Shown here: piece by piece, positions 25,601 through 32,040 of the stretch
Layout: every line of letters begins with the position of its first letter
How positions within the stretch are numbered: the stretch's first letter is position 1
NCBI GenBank assembly: GCA_015062385.1
Contig: SUUT01000014.1
Span: 1-38,698 of the forward strand
DNA from: Alphaproteobacteria bacterium
GTDB lineage: Bacteria; Pseudomonadota; Alphaproteobacteria; CAAHEQ01; UBA3637
Direction: 5' to 3'
DNA length: 38,698 bases
Notes under the pieces: generated by a model
The model's database searches: none
Told to the model about the DNA's origin: nothing
The model's input: the letters and a program-made list of their open reading frames with translations, nothing else
Made by a program: the position numbers and the translations under genes

Positions 25601-26108
25601 AATGGTTGATATTTCCGGTGCCGTTCGGGTTCAGGTTGCTGCTATTGTGTCTGGTGTGAGAGAACGAATCAGTCAAAAAGGTAATAAATTTGCTTTTGTT
25701 TCAGCCAGTGATAAATCAGGCTCTTTTGAAATTATGTGTTTTTCTGATGTATTGGCAACACAAAAAGAAAAATTAAAATCCGGACAGCCGCTCTTATTGA
25801 CAATCAGTGCCGATAAGCGCCCAGATGATGAACAATTACGAATGAATATTCAAGCCGTTGACTATTTGTCAGAAGTGATGGCAAAAACTGTTTCTACGCT
25901 AATTATTCGTGTAGACAATGAAAAGGCTATTTCAGATTTGCAACGTGTTCTTTTAACTGAAGAGAAAGGAAAGAGTAAAATTTTCTTAATTACAGTAGCA
26001 AAAGGTTATGAAATTGAAGTAGATTTAGGTGGTGGATATGCTCTAACTCCTAAAACACTGGATGCTTTGCAACATATTTCCGGTTTAAGTGAAATTCGTC
26101 AGGTATAA
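22680..26108 (+). CDS. dnaE: DNA polymerase III subunit alpha
   Basis: The 1142-residue replicative polymerase has a PHP domain at the N-terminus (HLRVHSAYSILEGAI, VTDTNN), palm with PDFDVDF (about 402-408; two catalytic Asp), the finger and beta-binding region (GFNKSHAAAYAYIAYQTAYLK), a helix-hairpin-helix segment and an OB-fold near 990-1060. Length is normal for DnaE1. The gene follows lolD with a one-base overlap, an order known in alphaproteobacteria. lgt follows after 19 bases. Confidence 0.96.
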   Translation: MAIEPEFIHLRVHSAYSILEGAIKIKALAKATAAAKIPAVAVTDTNNIFGAMDFGAECAKVGVQPILGCQVSVRAPEREKNMFREEKVEYDKMVLLVQNEQGYQNLLLHFRSFYMGEGRETTPHLTFEELLSHTEGLILLTGGAEGLLGRPILAGHPEFAEELLLKMQQAFPNRLYMELQRHGLEEEQKTEPYFLDWAYKYNIPLVATNDAYFLTPDMYEAHDALLCIANKTYIDETNRRRVTPEHYLKTPEEMKALFSDLPEAIQNTVQIAKRSFFLAGKKKPAFPNYDCQGKTEDEALREMAEKGFEMRMQGRSEEDRKRYHERLEYELSVIKKMGFPGYFLIVADFIQWSKANGVAVGPGRGSGAGSVVAWCLTITNIDPLRFNLLFERFLNPERVSMPDFDVDFCQENRYKTIEYVKRNYGADHVAQILALGQLQAKAVIRDVGRVLQLPYPVVDRLSKLVPNELGITLQEAIDKEPELQKEADNDETIARLLEIALKLEGLYRNISMHAAGVVIGNKPLEQIVPIYKDPSSEMPITQYDKHFVEDASLIKFDFLGLKTLTTIEKTMELIKFQGGQAFDVNDLPLEDEKTYELLKSGNTTGVFQLESTGMKKILHDLQPDKIEDIVALVSLYRPGPMDSIPDYIACKRGEKEPDYMHPLIEDILKETYGIMIYQEQVMQISQAMAGYSLGGADLLRRAMGKKIVEEMDRQRSIFIEGAIKNNVEKAVAEKVFDKMYKFASYGFNKSHAAAYAYIAYQTAYLKAHYPVEFMAATMTLDKTNTDKLAFFKSDLKQMGYEILPPDINKSEVNFSVENGAVRYALSAVKNVGEAGMMQIVAERQANGPYKSLQDFFSRVDVSALNRRYVENLAKSGAFDSIEKNRAKIFENIENLLAYATNETQGRKSAQISLFGSADKAANSLKLKDVPDWPHMEKLEKEAEAIGFYLSAHPLDAFDSVFERLRVVGSADIKGMVDISGAVRVQVAAIVSGVRERISQKGNKFAFVSASDKSGSFEIMCFSDVLATQKEKLKSGQPLLLTISADKRPDDEQLRMNIQAVDYLSEVMAKTVSTLIIRVDNEKAISDLQRVLLTEEKGKSKIFLITVAKGYEIEVDLGGGYALTPKTLDALQHISGLSEIRQV

Positions 26109-26127
26109 TATATTTAAAGGAGTTTTG

Positions 26128-26955
26128 ATGTATTCTGGTATCCCCTTTCCGAACATAGATCCGATTGCTTTACATTTAGGGATTGTTGTTATTCGTTGGT
26201 ATTCTTTGGCTTACATCTTCGGTATCATCGGAGCCTGGTTGTTGGCACGTAAAATGTCCGAACGGACAAACAGCGTTTTTACAGTCTTAAAAATAGATGA
26301 TTTTTTAATTTGGGTCACACTTGGAATTGTTTTAGGTGGTCGATTAGGCTATGTTTTGTTTTATAATGCTCATTATTTTTATGAAAATCCGCCTCAAATA
26401 TTTGCTGTTTGGAGAGGTGGAATGTCGTTTCACGGTGGATTGCTAGGTGTTATTATTGCAACAGTTCTGTTTGCCCGTCAAAAGAAAATTCCGGCACTAA
26501 CTATGGGTGACATATTAGCTTGTGTTGCCCCGATTGGTTTGTTTTTAGGCCGTCTGTCAAATTTTGCAAATGCGGAATTATATGGAAGAATTACACATTC
26601 TGTTCCTTGGGCAATGATTTTTCCGGGGGCGGGAAAAGAACCTCGGCATCCTTCTCAGTTATATGAGGCTGGATTAGAAGGCGTTGTGTTGTTTTGCATT
26701 TTAAATACATTGTGGTGGTTTTTCCCGAAAATCAGAAACAGGAATGGTTTTCTTTTTGGTTTGTTTTTAATTTTATATGGTATCTTCCGCTTTGGTGTTG
26801 AATATACACGGGAGCCTGATTTGCATCTAGGGTTGATTATATCTTCTTTATCAATGGGGCAGGTGTTGTGTATTCCGATGATTTTAATCGGTGTATGGAT
26901 TTTAAGTCATTCATCTCCCATTCGTAAGTTAAACAAAATAACAGAGAAAGAATAG
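26128..26955 (+). CDS. lgt: Prolipoprotein diacylglyceryl transferase
   Basis: The 275-residue multi-pass inner-membrane enzyme attaches diacylglycerol to the lipobox Cys of prolipoproteins. Signatures include RWYSLAYI, GGRLGYVLFYN, RGGMSFHGGLLG, the core GRLSNFANAELYGR and PRHPSQLYEA. I start at the ATG at 26128, with AAAGGAG five bases upstream. A GTG-started extension from 26089 would lie within dnaE and has no match. Together with the upstream lol genes it forms a lipoprotein biogenesis cluster around dnaE. Confidence 0.94.
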   Translation: MYSGIPFPNIDPIALHLGIVVIRWYSLAYIFGIIGAWLLARKMSERTNSVFTVLKIDDFLIWVTLGIVLGGRLGYVLFYNAHYFYENPPQIFAVWRGGMSFHGGLLGVIIATVLFARQKKIPALTMGDILACVAPIGLFLGRLSNFANAELYGRITHSVPWAMIFPGAGKEPRHPSQLYEAGLEGVVLFCILNTLWWFFPKIRNRNGFLFGLFLILYGIFRFGVEYTREPDLHLGLIISSLSMGQVLCIPMILIGVWILSHSSPIRKLNKITEKE

Positions 26956-26966
26956 GAGAATATCTT

Positions 26967-27515
26967 TTGAAAAAATTAAAATCTCAGAATAAAATAATGT
27001 GGTTAATTCATCAAAAGTTAATTCATCCGCTTATTCATTCAAAAGCAAGTATTGAATATAAAGCACGAGGAGTGGCTGTCGGATTAGCTTGTGCTATGAC
27101 ACCGCTTGTCGGAATTCAAATGGGGATTGTAACTCTTATTTGGGGTATTGCAAAAAAATTGAAATGGTCTTTTTCATTGCCATTGGCATTAGCTTGGACA
27201 TGGATAACAAATGTTGTGACAATGGTTCCTGCATATTATATTTTTTATGTGGTTGGGCAATTTTTACGGGGAAAATGGGATAATATAACCGGATATGATT
27301 CGCTCAGTCGATTGATTGAACGTGTTTTTTTGGGTGATGAGCCATATTGGGAAAGAACAAAAGAGTTTTTTCATTTGTTTGTTGTTGATTGGGGTATTTC
27401 AATGTTTTTAGGGTGTATTCCATTTATAGTCGGTGGCTACATATTCGGATATAAATTGACTGTTCGGTATGAACGTATGCGACTTCATCAAAAAGAAAGA
27501 AAGGCTCAAAAATGA
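26967..27515 (+). CDS. DUF2062 membrane protein
   Basis: The 182-residue protein has three hydrophobic stretches and the DUF2062 pattern: IEYKARGVAVGLACAMTPLV, GIQMGIVTLIW, LALAWTWITNVVTMVPAYYI. Its function is unknown. The start is a TTG at 26967, supported by AGGAGA seven bases upstream. It lies between lgt and pgeF, overlapping the latter by 4 bases; in many alphaproteobacteria a methyltransferase gene (MidA) occupies this place. Confidence 0.85.
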   Translation: MKKLKSQNKIMWLIHQKLIHPLIHSKASIEYKARGVAVGLACAMTPLVGIQMGIVTLIWGIAKKLKWSFSLPLALAWTWITNVVTMVPAYYIFYVVGQFLRGKWDNITGYDSLSRLIERVFLGDEPYWERTKEFFHLFVVDWGISMFLGCIPFIVGGYIFGYKLTVRYERMRLHQKERKAQK

Positions 27516-28144
27516 AACAGGTTTCTCTTTTAAATCAAATTGATTTTATTGAATATGGTTTTTATGAGGCACAAGATTCTCAATTAAGTCAAAATCCGAT
27601 ATTAATGAATCAAGTTCATTCAGCTGATGCATTGTTTATTGATAAGCAACTTCAATCTTCTCCCCAAGTAGATGCTTTAATTACAAATGTATCCGGTTTA
27701 AATTTAACTGTTAAAACAGCAGATTGTGCTCCGATTTTAGTTGTTGATACAAAAGCAAAATTAATTGCTGCTATCCATGCCGGTTGGAAAGGAGCTTTTC
27801 AGGGAGTTATCGAAAATACCATTCTTCAAATGTGTCAACTTGGTGGGGATGTTTTGCACATGGTTGCTGCCGTTGGCCCGCATTTACAGAAAGAAAGTTT
27901 TGAAGCCGATACACAAATGTACTCATTATTTCCTATAACGGAACAGCATTTTTTTACAGAACAAACCAATGGAAAATTTTTATTTGATTTTCATCAATAT
28001 GTACTTCATAGATTAAAAAGAACCGGCATAACACAAATAGATTCTGTTTTGATCGATACATTTACAAACAATAAGTATAACAGTTATCGCCGAGACCCTA
28101 AGAATCCGGCTCGGCAATATAGTTCTATTTGCTTAAAAGATTAA
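27512..28144 (+). CDS. pgeF: Peptidoglycan editing factor PgeF (laccase-domain, YfiH family)
   Basis: The 210-residue protein has the metal-binding triad of the family: NQVHSADA (His), TADCAPIL (Cys), and IHAGWKGAF (His). PgeF removes mis-incorporated L-serine-type precursors from peptidoglycan synthesis; related proteins were described as polyphenol oxidases or purine nucleoside phosphorylases. GPHLQKESFE and the final NSYRRDP/RQYSSICL segments are typical. It overlaps the DUF2062 gene by 4 bases and, at its end, a convergent minus-strand gene by 4. Confidence 0.9.
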   Translation: MKQVSLLNQIDFIEYGFYEAQDSQLSQNPILMNQVHSADALFIDKQLQSSPQVDALITNVSGLNLTVKTADCAPILVVDTKAKLIAAIHAGWKGAFQGVIENTILQMCQLGGDVLHMVAAVGPHLQKESFEADTQMYSLFPITEQHFFTEQTNGKFLFDFHQYVLHRLKRTGITQIDSVLIDTFTNNKYNSYRRDPKNPARQYSSICLKD

Positions 28145-28332
28145 TCTCTATCGGATCTTCCGCTTAATTCCTGTTGTAAAATTTGCAACGGCAATTTGTT
28201 TCTTTGAACGTTTTCTTGTTTTTGTACTTGTTCGGATAAACAGGACCATAAAATGGATAATTGTTCTGAGGAGTGTTGACGGAGGGTTTCAATTAACCCG
28301 ATTTCATTATTCTGTTGATTGTTGTTTGTCAT
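28141..28332 (-). CDS. Small Gln/Asn-rich protein of unknown function
   Basis: The 63-residue protein starts MTNNNQQNNEIGLIETLRQH and is probably helical from residue 9. It has no family I know. The evidence for a real gene is strong: AAGGAGGG before the ATG and a near-consensus promoter TTGACA-17-TATACT. Its stop overlaps the convergent pgeF stop. Confidence 0.65.
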   Translation of the reverse strand: MTNNNQQNNEIGLIETLRQHSSEQLSILWSCLSEQVQKQENVQRNKLPLQILQQELSGRSDRD

Positions 28333-28362
28333 ATCGCCCTCCTTTTTGATGTATTAACAGTT

Positions 28363-28391
28363 AGTATATCAAAAATTTTTATTTTTGTCAA
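28363..28391 (-). promoter_or_regulatory. Strong promoter of the 63-residue gene
   Basis: On the minus strand TTGACA (28386-28391) and TATACT (28363-28368) are 17 bases apart, about 31 bases before the start codon. Confidence 0.75.
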
Positions 28392-28492
28392 CTTTAATGT
28401 ATATTTTTTGTTTTGGTTCCAATAAATTTTTTAAAAATCAATTCTTTACTTTTTGAAAAAAATGATGTAAATTATAAAAAAAGAGAGTTGAT

Positions 28493-29026
28493 ATGGCAAA
28501 AAAAAGAATGTTATTGGTTTCTTGTTGTGCCCCCTGTTCAATCGGTGTGATTTATCGATTAAAAGAGCAGGGTGTTGATTTTTCTGTTTTATTTTATAAT
28601 CCGAATATTCAACCGGAATTGGAATATCGGAAACGGTGTGAAGAAAATAAACGTATTTGTTTCGAACAAGGAGTTCCGTTTATTGAATTGCCTTATGAAC
28701 CGGATGTTTGGAAAAAAACAACGACAGGGTTAGAAAATGAACCGGAAAGAGGAAATCGATGTCGGTTGTGTTTTAAATTGCGATTACAACGTGCGGCTCA
28801 ATATGCCAAACAAAATGGTTTTGATGTGTTTTCTTCTGTTTTAGGAATTTCCCGATTTAAAAATTTTGATCAGGTATGTGCTGTTGCACAAGAAGTAAGT
28901 GAATCAGAAAATATTCCGTATGATATGACTAATTGGCGTAAAAATGGCGGATTGGAATTTGCTGAAAAATTGGGAAAAGAAAAAAATTTATATCGTCAAA
29001 CCTATTGTGGTTGTAAACCTCGTTAA
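28493..29026 (+). CDS. queH: Epoxyqueuosine reductase QueH
   Basis: The 177-residue protein of the former DUF208 family carries the Cys sets that hold an iron-sulfur cluster: CCAPC (residues 11-15), RCRLCFKLRL and YCGCKP. QueH reduces epoxyqueuosine to queuosine in tRNA and replaces the unrelated QueG. YNPNIQP and ISRFKN are further family motifs. The gene stands alone; no other queuosine gene is in the window. Confidence 0.92.
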   Translation: MAKKRMLLVSCCAPCSIGVIYRLKEQGVDFSVLFYNPNIQPELEYRKRCEENKRICFEQGVPFIELPYEPDVWKKTTTGLENEPERGNRCRLCFKLRLQRAAQYAKQNGFDVFSSVLGISRFKNFDQVCAVAQEVSESENIPYDMTNWRKNGGLEFAEKLGKEKNLYRQTYCGCKPR

Positions 29027-29027
29027 A

Positions 29028-29483
29028 TTATTTTGAAGTAATTATCTTTTCCATACAAATGGCATCACAGTAGCCTGTTTTAGTTTTATAATAATTTTTT
29101 CTGTATCCTGTTTGAACAAAACCTTGTTTAAGATATAAATGATATGCATTTTTATTTTCAACGGAAACTTCTAAAAATATGCGTTTAATTTGATGTTGTT
29201 CAGCGTATTGGAATAAATGGTTTAAAAAGGCGGTTGCCATTCCTTTTTGGCGATATTGGGGTTCAATGCAAATTGTTAAAATTTCCATTTCATCACAAAC
29301 ACGGGAACAAACCAATAGTCCGGATGGATGAACCCATCCGATGGTTGTTGGTAAAAGCAATAATGATTCGAAGGAATTTGAATCCCAAGGGAAGTCAAAC
29401 CCCGATTGATGAATTTGTGCTGCAATGGAACAAAGTTGTTTGTTCAATAAGCATAAGTTTTTCTGAAATTCTGAAAGAAGCAT
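29028..29483 (-). CDS. rimI: GNAT acetyltransferase, RimI-like
   Basis: The 151-residue acetyltransferase shows motif A (ILTICIEPQYRQKGMATAFL, acetyl-CoA binding) and the end motif LEVSVENKNAYHLYLKQGF with YRKNYY, which is typical of RimI. It is expected to acetylate N-terminal residues of ribosomal protein S18 or others. Next to tsaB it forms the classical tsaB-rimI pair. There is no strong ribosome-binding site; it starts 8 bases after tsaB and is probably coupled. Confidence 0.85.
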   Translation of the reverse strand: MLLSEFQKNLCLLNKQLCSIAAQIHQSGFDFPWDSNSFESLLLLPTTIGWVHPSGLLVCSRVCDEMEILTICIEPQYRQKGMATAFLNHLFQYAEQHQIKRIFLEVSVENKNAYHLYLKQGFVQTGYRKNYYKTKTGYCDAICMEKIITSK

Positions 29484-29491
29484 TGTTTTAT

Positions 29492-30100
29492 TTATTTTTG
29501 TTTAATTGTCACTTCGGCATTACGTATATAAATCGGATCTGTATCCGAGGTTGATACACGTGCTTGTTGAAGTGCTGTTTTTAATAAATTCAGGGTAAAA
29601 TTTTCAGGATATGGTAATAATTTAACAGAAGTATCTTTAAATGCTTCCGGTGTATCCGTAATAACGGGAAAGCCCATGTTGATAATTTCTTCTAATGAAG
29701 ATGTGGTTGGTTTTGTTGTGCCGTTATCAAAAAATTGTTGTGTATAAAAATCATTTCTTTTTGTATCTAATGCAACAATACATGGTCGGGGCATATCCAT
29801 TGCAACGCTTTCTAAAGCAGATACGCCAAGAACTGTAATGTCTAAGGCATCTCCAATACCTTTTGCCGTAGATAATCCAATACGAACGCCGGTAAATGAG
29901 CCTGGACCTACTGTTACAATAACAGTATTTAAATCAGTTCGTTCTTTTTTGGCTGCTTTAAATAACGAATCGATAATCGGAAGAAGTTTTTCAGCTGTTC
30001 CGATAATAAAATCATCTGTGAATTCGGCACAAATTGTTGTTTCTTCGCAAAGAGCAACCGTTAATTTTTTTGAAGATGTATCAATAATAAGGTGCAACAT
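29492..30100 (-). CDS. tsaB: tRNA threonylcarbamoyladenosine biosynthesis protein TsaB
   Basis: The protein, about 200 residues, starts LHLIIDTSSKKLTVALCE and has the ASKHA signature TVGPGSFTGVRIGLSTAKG. TsaB is the partner of TsaD in adding threonylcarbamoyl to A37 of ANN-reading tRNAs. I start at the ATG at 30100, with AGAGGA before it; the frame upstream lies in the ribosome-binding site of its neighbour. It starts one base after the Nudix-like gene ends. Confidence 0.93.
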   Translation of the reverse strand: MLHLIIDTSSKKLTVALCEETTICAEFTDDFIIGTAEKLLPIIDSLFKAAKKERTDLNTVIVTVGPGSFTGVRIGLSTAKGIGDALDITVLGVSALESVAMDMPRPCIVALDTKRNDFYTQQFFDNGTTKPTTSSLEEIINMGFPVITDTPEAFKDTSVKLLPYPENFTLNLLKTALQQARVSTSDTDPIYIRNAEVTIKQK

Positions 30101-30101
30101 A

Positions 30102-31181
30102 TTAATTCCTCTCAAAGTTTTTATAATGTTTTTTAGATGAAATATTGTTCAAATTTTGTTGTTTATTTAGGGTGTACTGCATTTGAGTTTTGGCAATTAA
30201 ATCATTTAAATCATCCGAGTTGATGCCGAGTGTTTTTGCCATGTCTTGTGTCGATTGCCCCATTTGTTGCATAGCTGATTTAAAATCAATTAAATAAGGT
30301 GTTTTCTTTTGCAGGGAAATTGCCAACTCTTTTAGTTTTTTAGCATTAAAATCCAGTAAATATGAAGCAATATACCAAGCAGAGAGCCATTCATGCGGAT
30401 ATCGATAATCAGATAACATATCTCTGCTTTCTAAGCTGGGAGCTTTTGTGGTCGGTTTTCCAAACCGTGTTAGTGCATCAGTTAATTTTATTTTGCAAAA
30501 ATGTGCGACTTCGGATTGGTTTTCATGAATATTTGTGTGTGAAGCCTGAACAATCATATCTAACACCGTTTCGGAAACAGGTAGAAAATAAGCCGCCGGA
30601 GAAATAGCATAAGCTATCCCTTGTCCGTTCCATTTGTTTAAAATATAATTATCATCTTTAACATTGTACAACGGAACGGGTTTCATTTGTGCAAAATTCA
30701 GTATATTTGAAGTGATTCCGATATTTTGCAATTCTTCTTTTGCTTCCCGTTGAACATTGTGACAACTGATGATATTGATATCGGTGGTTAAGCAGATTTT
30801 GCCGGAAGGTAATTGAATGATATCATCTTTTTGTGATATCAATTCCGTTTGTTCTGATAAAGTCATTTGAGCAAAAAGAGTTTTATCTGTTCGTTCTGCA
30901 AGACCACCTAAATTACCAATTCCATCTCGTTTTCCTGTTTTTGCTGCTAAGCGTTCAATAAGACCTAAAAAGACATTTGATAACATGCATTCCGGTGTTT
31001 GGGTTGTTTGTGGACATCCGGCATATAAAACCAAACTACATCCGGAGGAAAGAACTTTATGACGATTTAAATCATTTGATAAGATTTCTTTTCTATGCAC
31101 ATCTCCCGCAGGATATTGTGCCAAAGCATTTAATACGTCTTGTTTTGATGGATAGGTCGGATAATGTTTTTTTTCAGGCAT
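30102..31181 (-). CDS. Nudix-like protein with a split Nudix box
   Basis: In the 359-residue protein, LVLYAG (50-55), GIGNLGGLAERTD (about 86-99) and REAKEELQNIGI (about 143-154) follow the order of a Nudix domain. About 45 residues separate the GG-E part from the RExxEE part, where a standard box has seven. A 3-residue insert also follows EEL. After a middle part with SPAAYFLPVSETVLD, the C-terminal 100 residues are helical. This would be a divergent nucleotide hydrolase, but the match rests on motifs only. It lies 9 bases after nagB and before tsaB. Confidence 0.6.
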   Translation of the reverse strand: MPEKKHYPTYPSKQDVLNALAQYPAGDVHRKEILSNDLNRHKVLSSGCSLVLYAGCPQTTQTPECMLSNVFLGLIERLAAKTGKRDGIGNLGGLAERTDKTLFAQMTLSEQTELISQKDDIIQLPSGKICLTTDINIISCHNVQREAKEELQNIGITSNILNFAQMKPVPLYNVKDDNYILNKWNGQGIAYAISPAAYFLPVSETVLDMIVQASHTNIHENQSEVAHFCKIKLTDALTRFGKPTTKAPSLESRDMLSDYRYPHEWLSAWYIASYLLDFNAKKLKELAISLQKKTPYLIDFKSAMQQMGQSTQDMAKTLGINSDDLNDLIAKTQMQYTLNKQQNLNNISSKKHYKNFERN

Positions 31182-31190
31182 AAGAAATCT

Positions 31191-31934
31191 CTAATTTTGA
31201 GGATAGGCCGCTTCATCACAAATGATAACGGCATTGTTGTGATTATTTAAGAGTGTTGCCGGACAATTAACAGATACTTGACCGGAAGAAACAGTTTTAA
31301 CGGCATTATATTTTTTATTGCCGGTTGCCATAATAATAATTTGCTTTGCATTGAATATTGTTTGTAACCCGATTGTTAAAGCTTGTGTCGGTACGTCGGT
31401 TGGTGAATCAAAAAAACGAGCATTTACTTCTATGGTATTTTGTGTTAATTGTTGAACATGTGTTAAAGAAGTAAAGGGTGTTTGTGGCTCATTAAATGCC
31501 AAGTGTCCGTTTTCCCCGATACCGCCTAATTGAATATCAATTCCGCCGAAAGATGCAATTTTTTGTTCATATTCAACACATTCGGCTTCTAAATCTGATG
31601 CCATTCCATTTAAAATGTAAATTTGATTTTGTGGTATATCGATATGCTGAAATAATTGTTCCTGCATAAAATAATGATAACTTTGTTTGTGTTCCGGGGC
31701 TAATCCGACATATTCATCCATGTTAAACGTGACAACGTGTTTAAAAGATATTATGCCTTGTTGATAAGCCTGAACTAACCGTTGATATACCGGAATTGGT
31801 GTAGAGCCGGTTGGTAATCCTAAAACCAAAAAAGGTTTTTGTTCTGTTGGTTGAAAGTCTTGAATACGTTGAATAAGAATATCGGCAACATATGTTGCAA
31901 CCGAATCAATCGTTTTTAGATTTACAATTTGCAT
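31191..31934 (-). CDS. nagB: Glucosamine-6-phosphate deaminase
   Basis: The 247-residue enzyme converts glucosamine 6-phosphate to fructose 6-phosphate and ammonia. Signatures are LGLPTGSTPIPVY, FNMDEYVGL (catalytic Asp), GIGENGHLAFNEP (active-site His and Glu) and MATGNKKYNAV. The Asp usually before GH in E. coli is Asn, as in Bacillus types, and so not alarming. No nagA is in the window. It opens a minus-strand operon with AGGAG before the ATG and a palindrome just upstream. Confidence 0.93.
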   Translation of the reverse strand: MQIVNLKTIDSVATYVADILIQRIQDFQPTEQKPFLVLGLPTGSTPIPVYQRLVQAYQQGIISFKHVVTFNMDEYVGLAPEHKQSYHYFMQEQLFQHIDIPQNQIYILNGMASDLEAECVEYEQKIASFGGIDIQLGGIGENGHLAFNEPQTPFTSLTHVQQLTQNTIEVNARFFDSPTDVPTQALTIGLQTIFNAKQIIIMATGNKKYNAVKTVSSGQVSVNCPATLLNNHNNAVIICDEAAYPQN

Positions 31935-31949
31935 ATATCATCTCCTGTT

Positions 31950-31973
31950 AAATATGATTACCTTATCATATTT
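31950..31973. promoter_or_regulatory. Palindrome in the nagB leader (candidate operator)
   Basis: AAATATGAT (31950-31958) and ATCATATTT (31965-31973) are perfect inverted arms with 6 bases between. The site lies just upstream of the nagB ribosome-binding site and includes a possible -10 box (TATGAT on the minus strand), so a repressor bound there would block transcription. Confidence 0.45.
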
Positions 31974-32040
31974 AAACGGATTTTTCCATAGAAAAAGCAT
32001 AAAAAATCCAAAAATGTATGTGTATGAATTAACTTAAAAT

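Noticed and set aside
31191-31934. NagB Asp-to-Asn change in GIGENGH
   Set aside because: Asn at this place is also found in Bacillus-type NagB, so it does not show loss of function.
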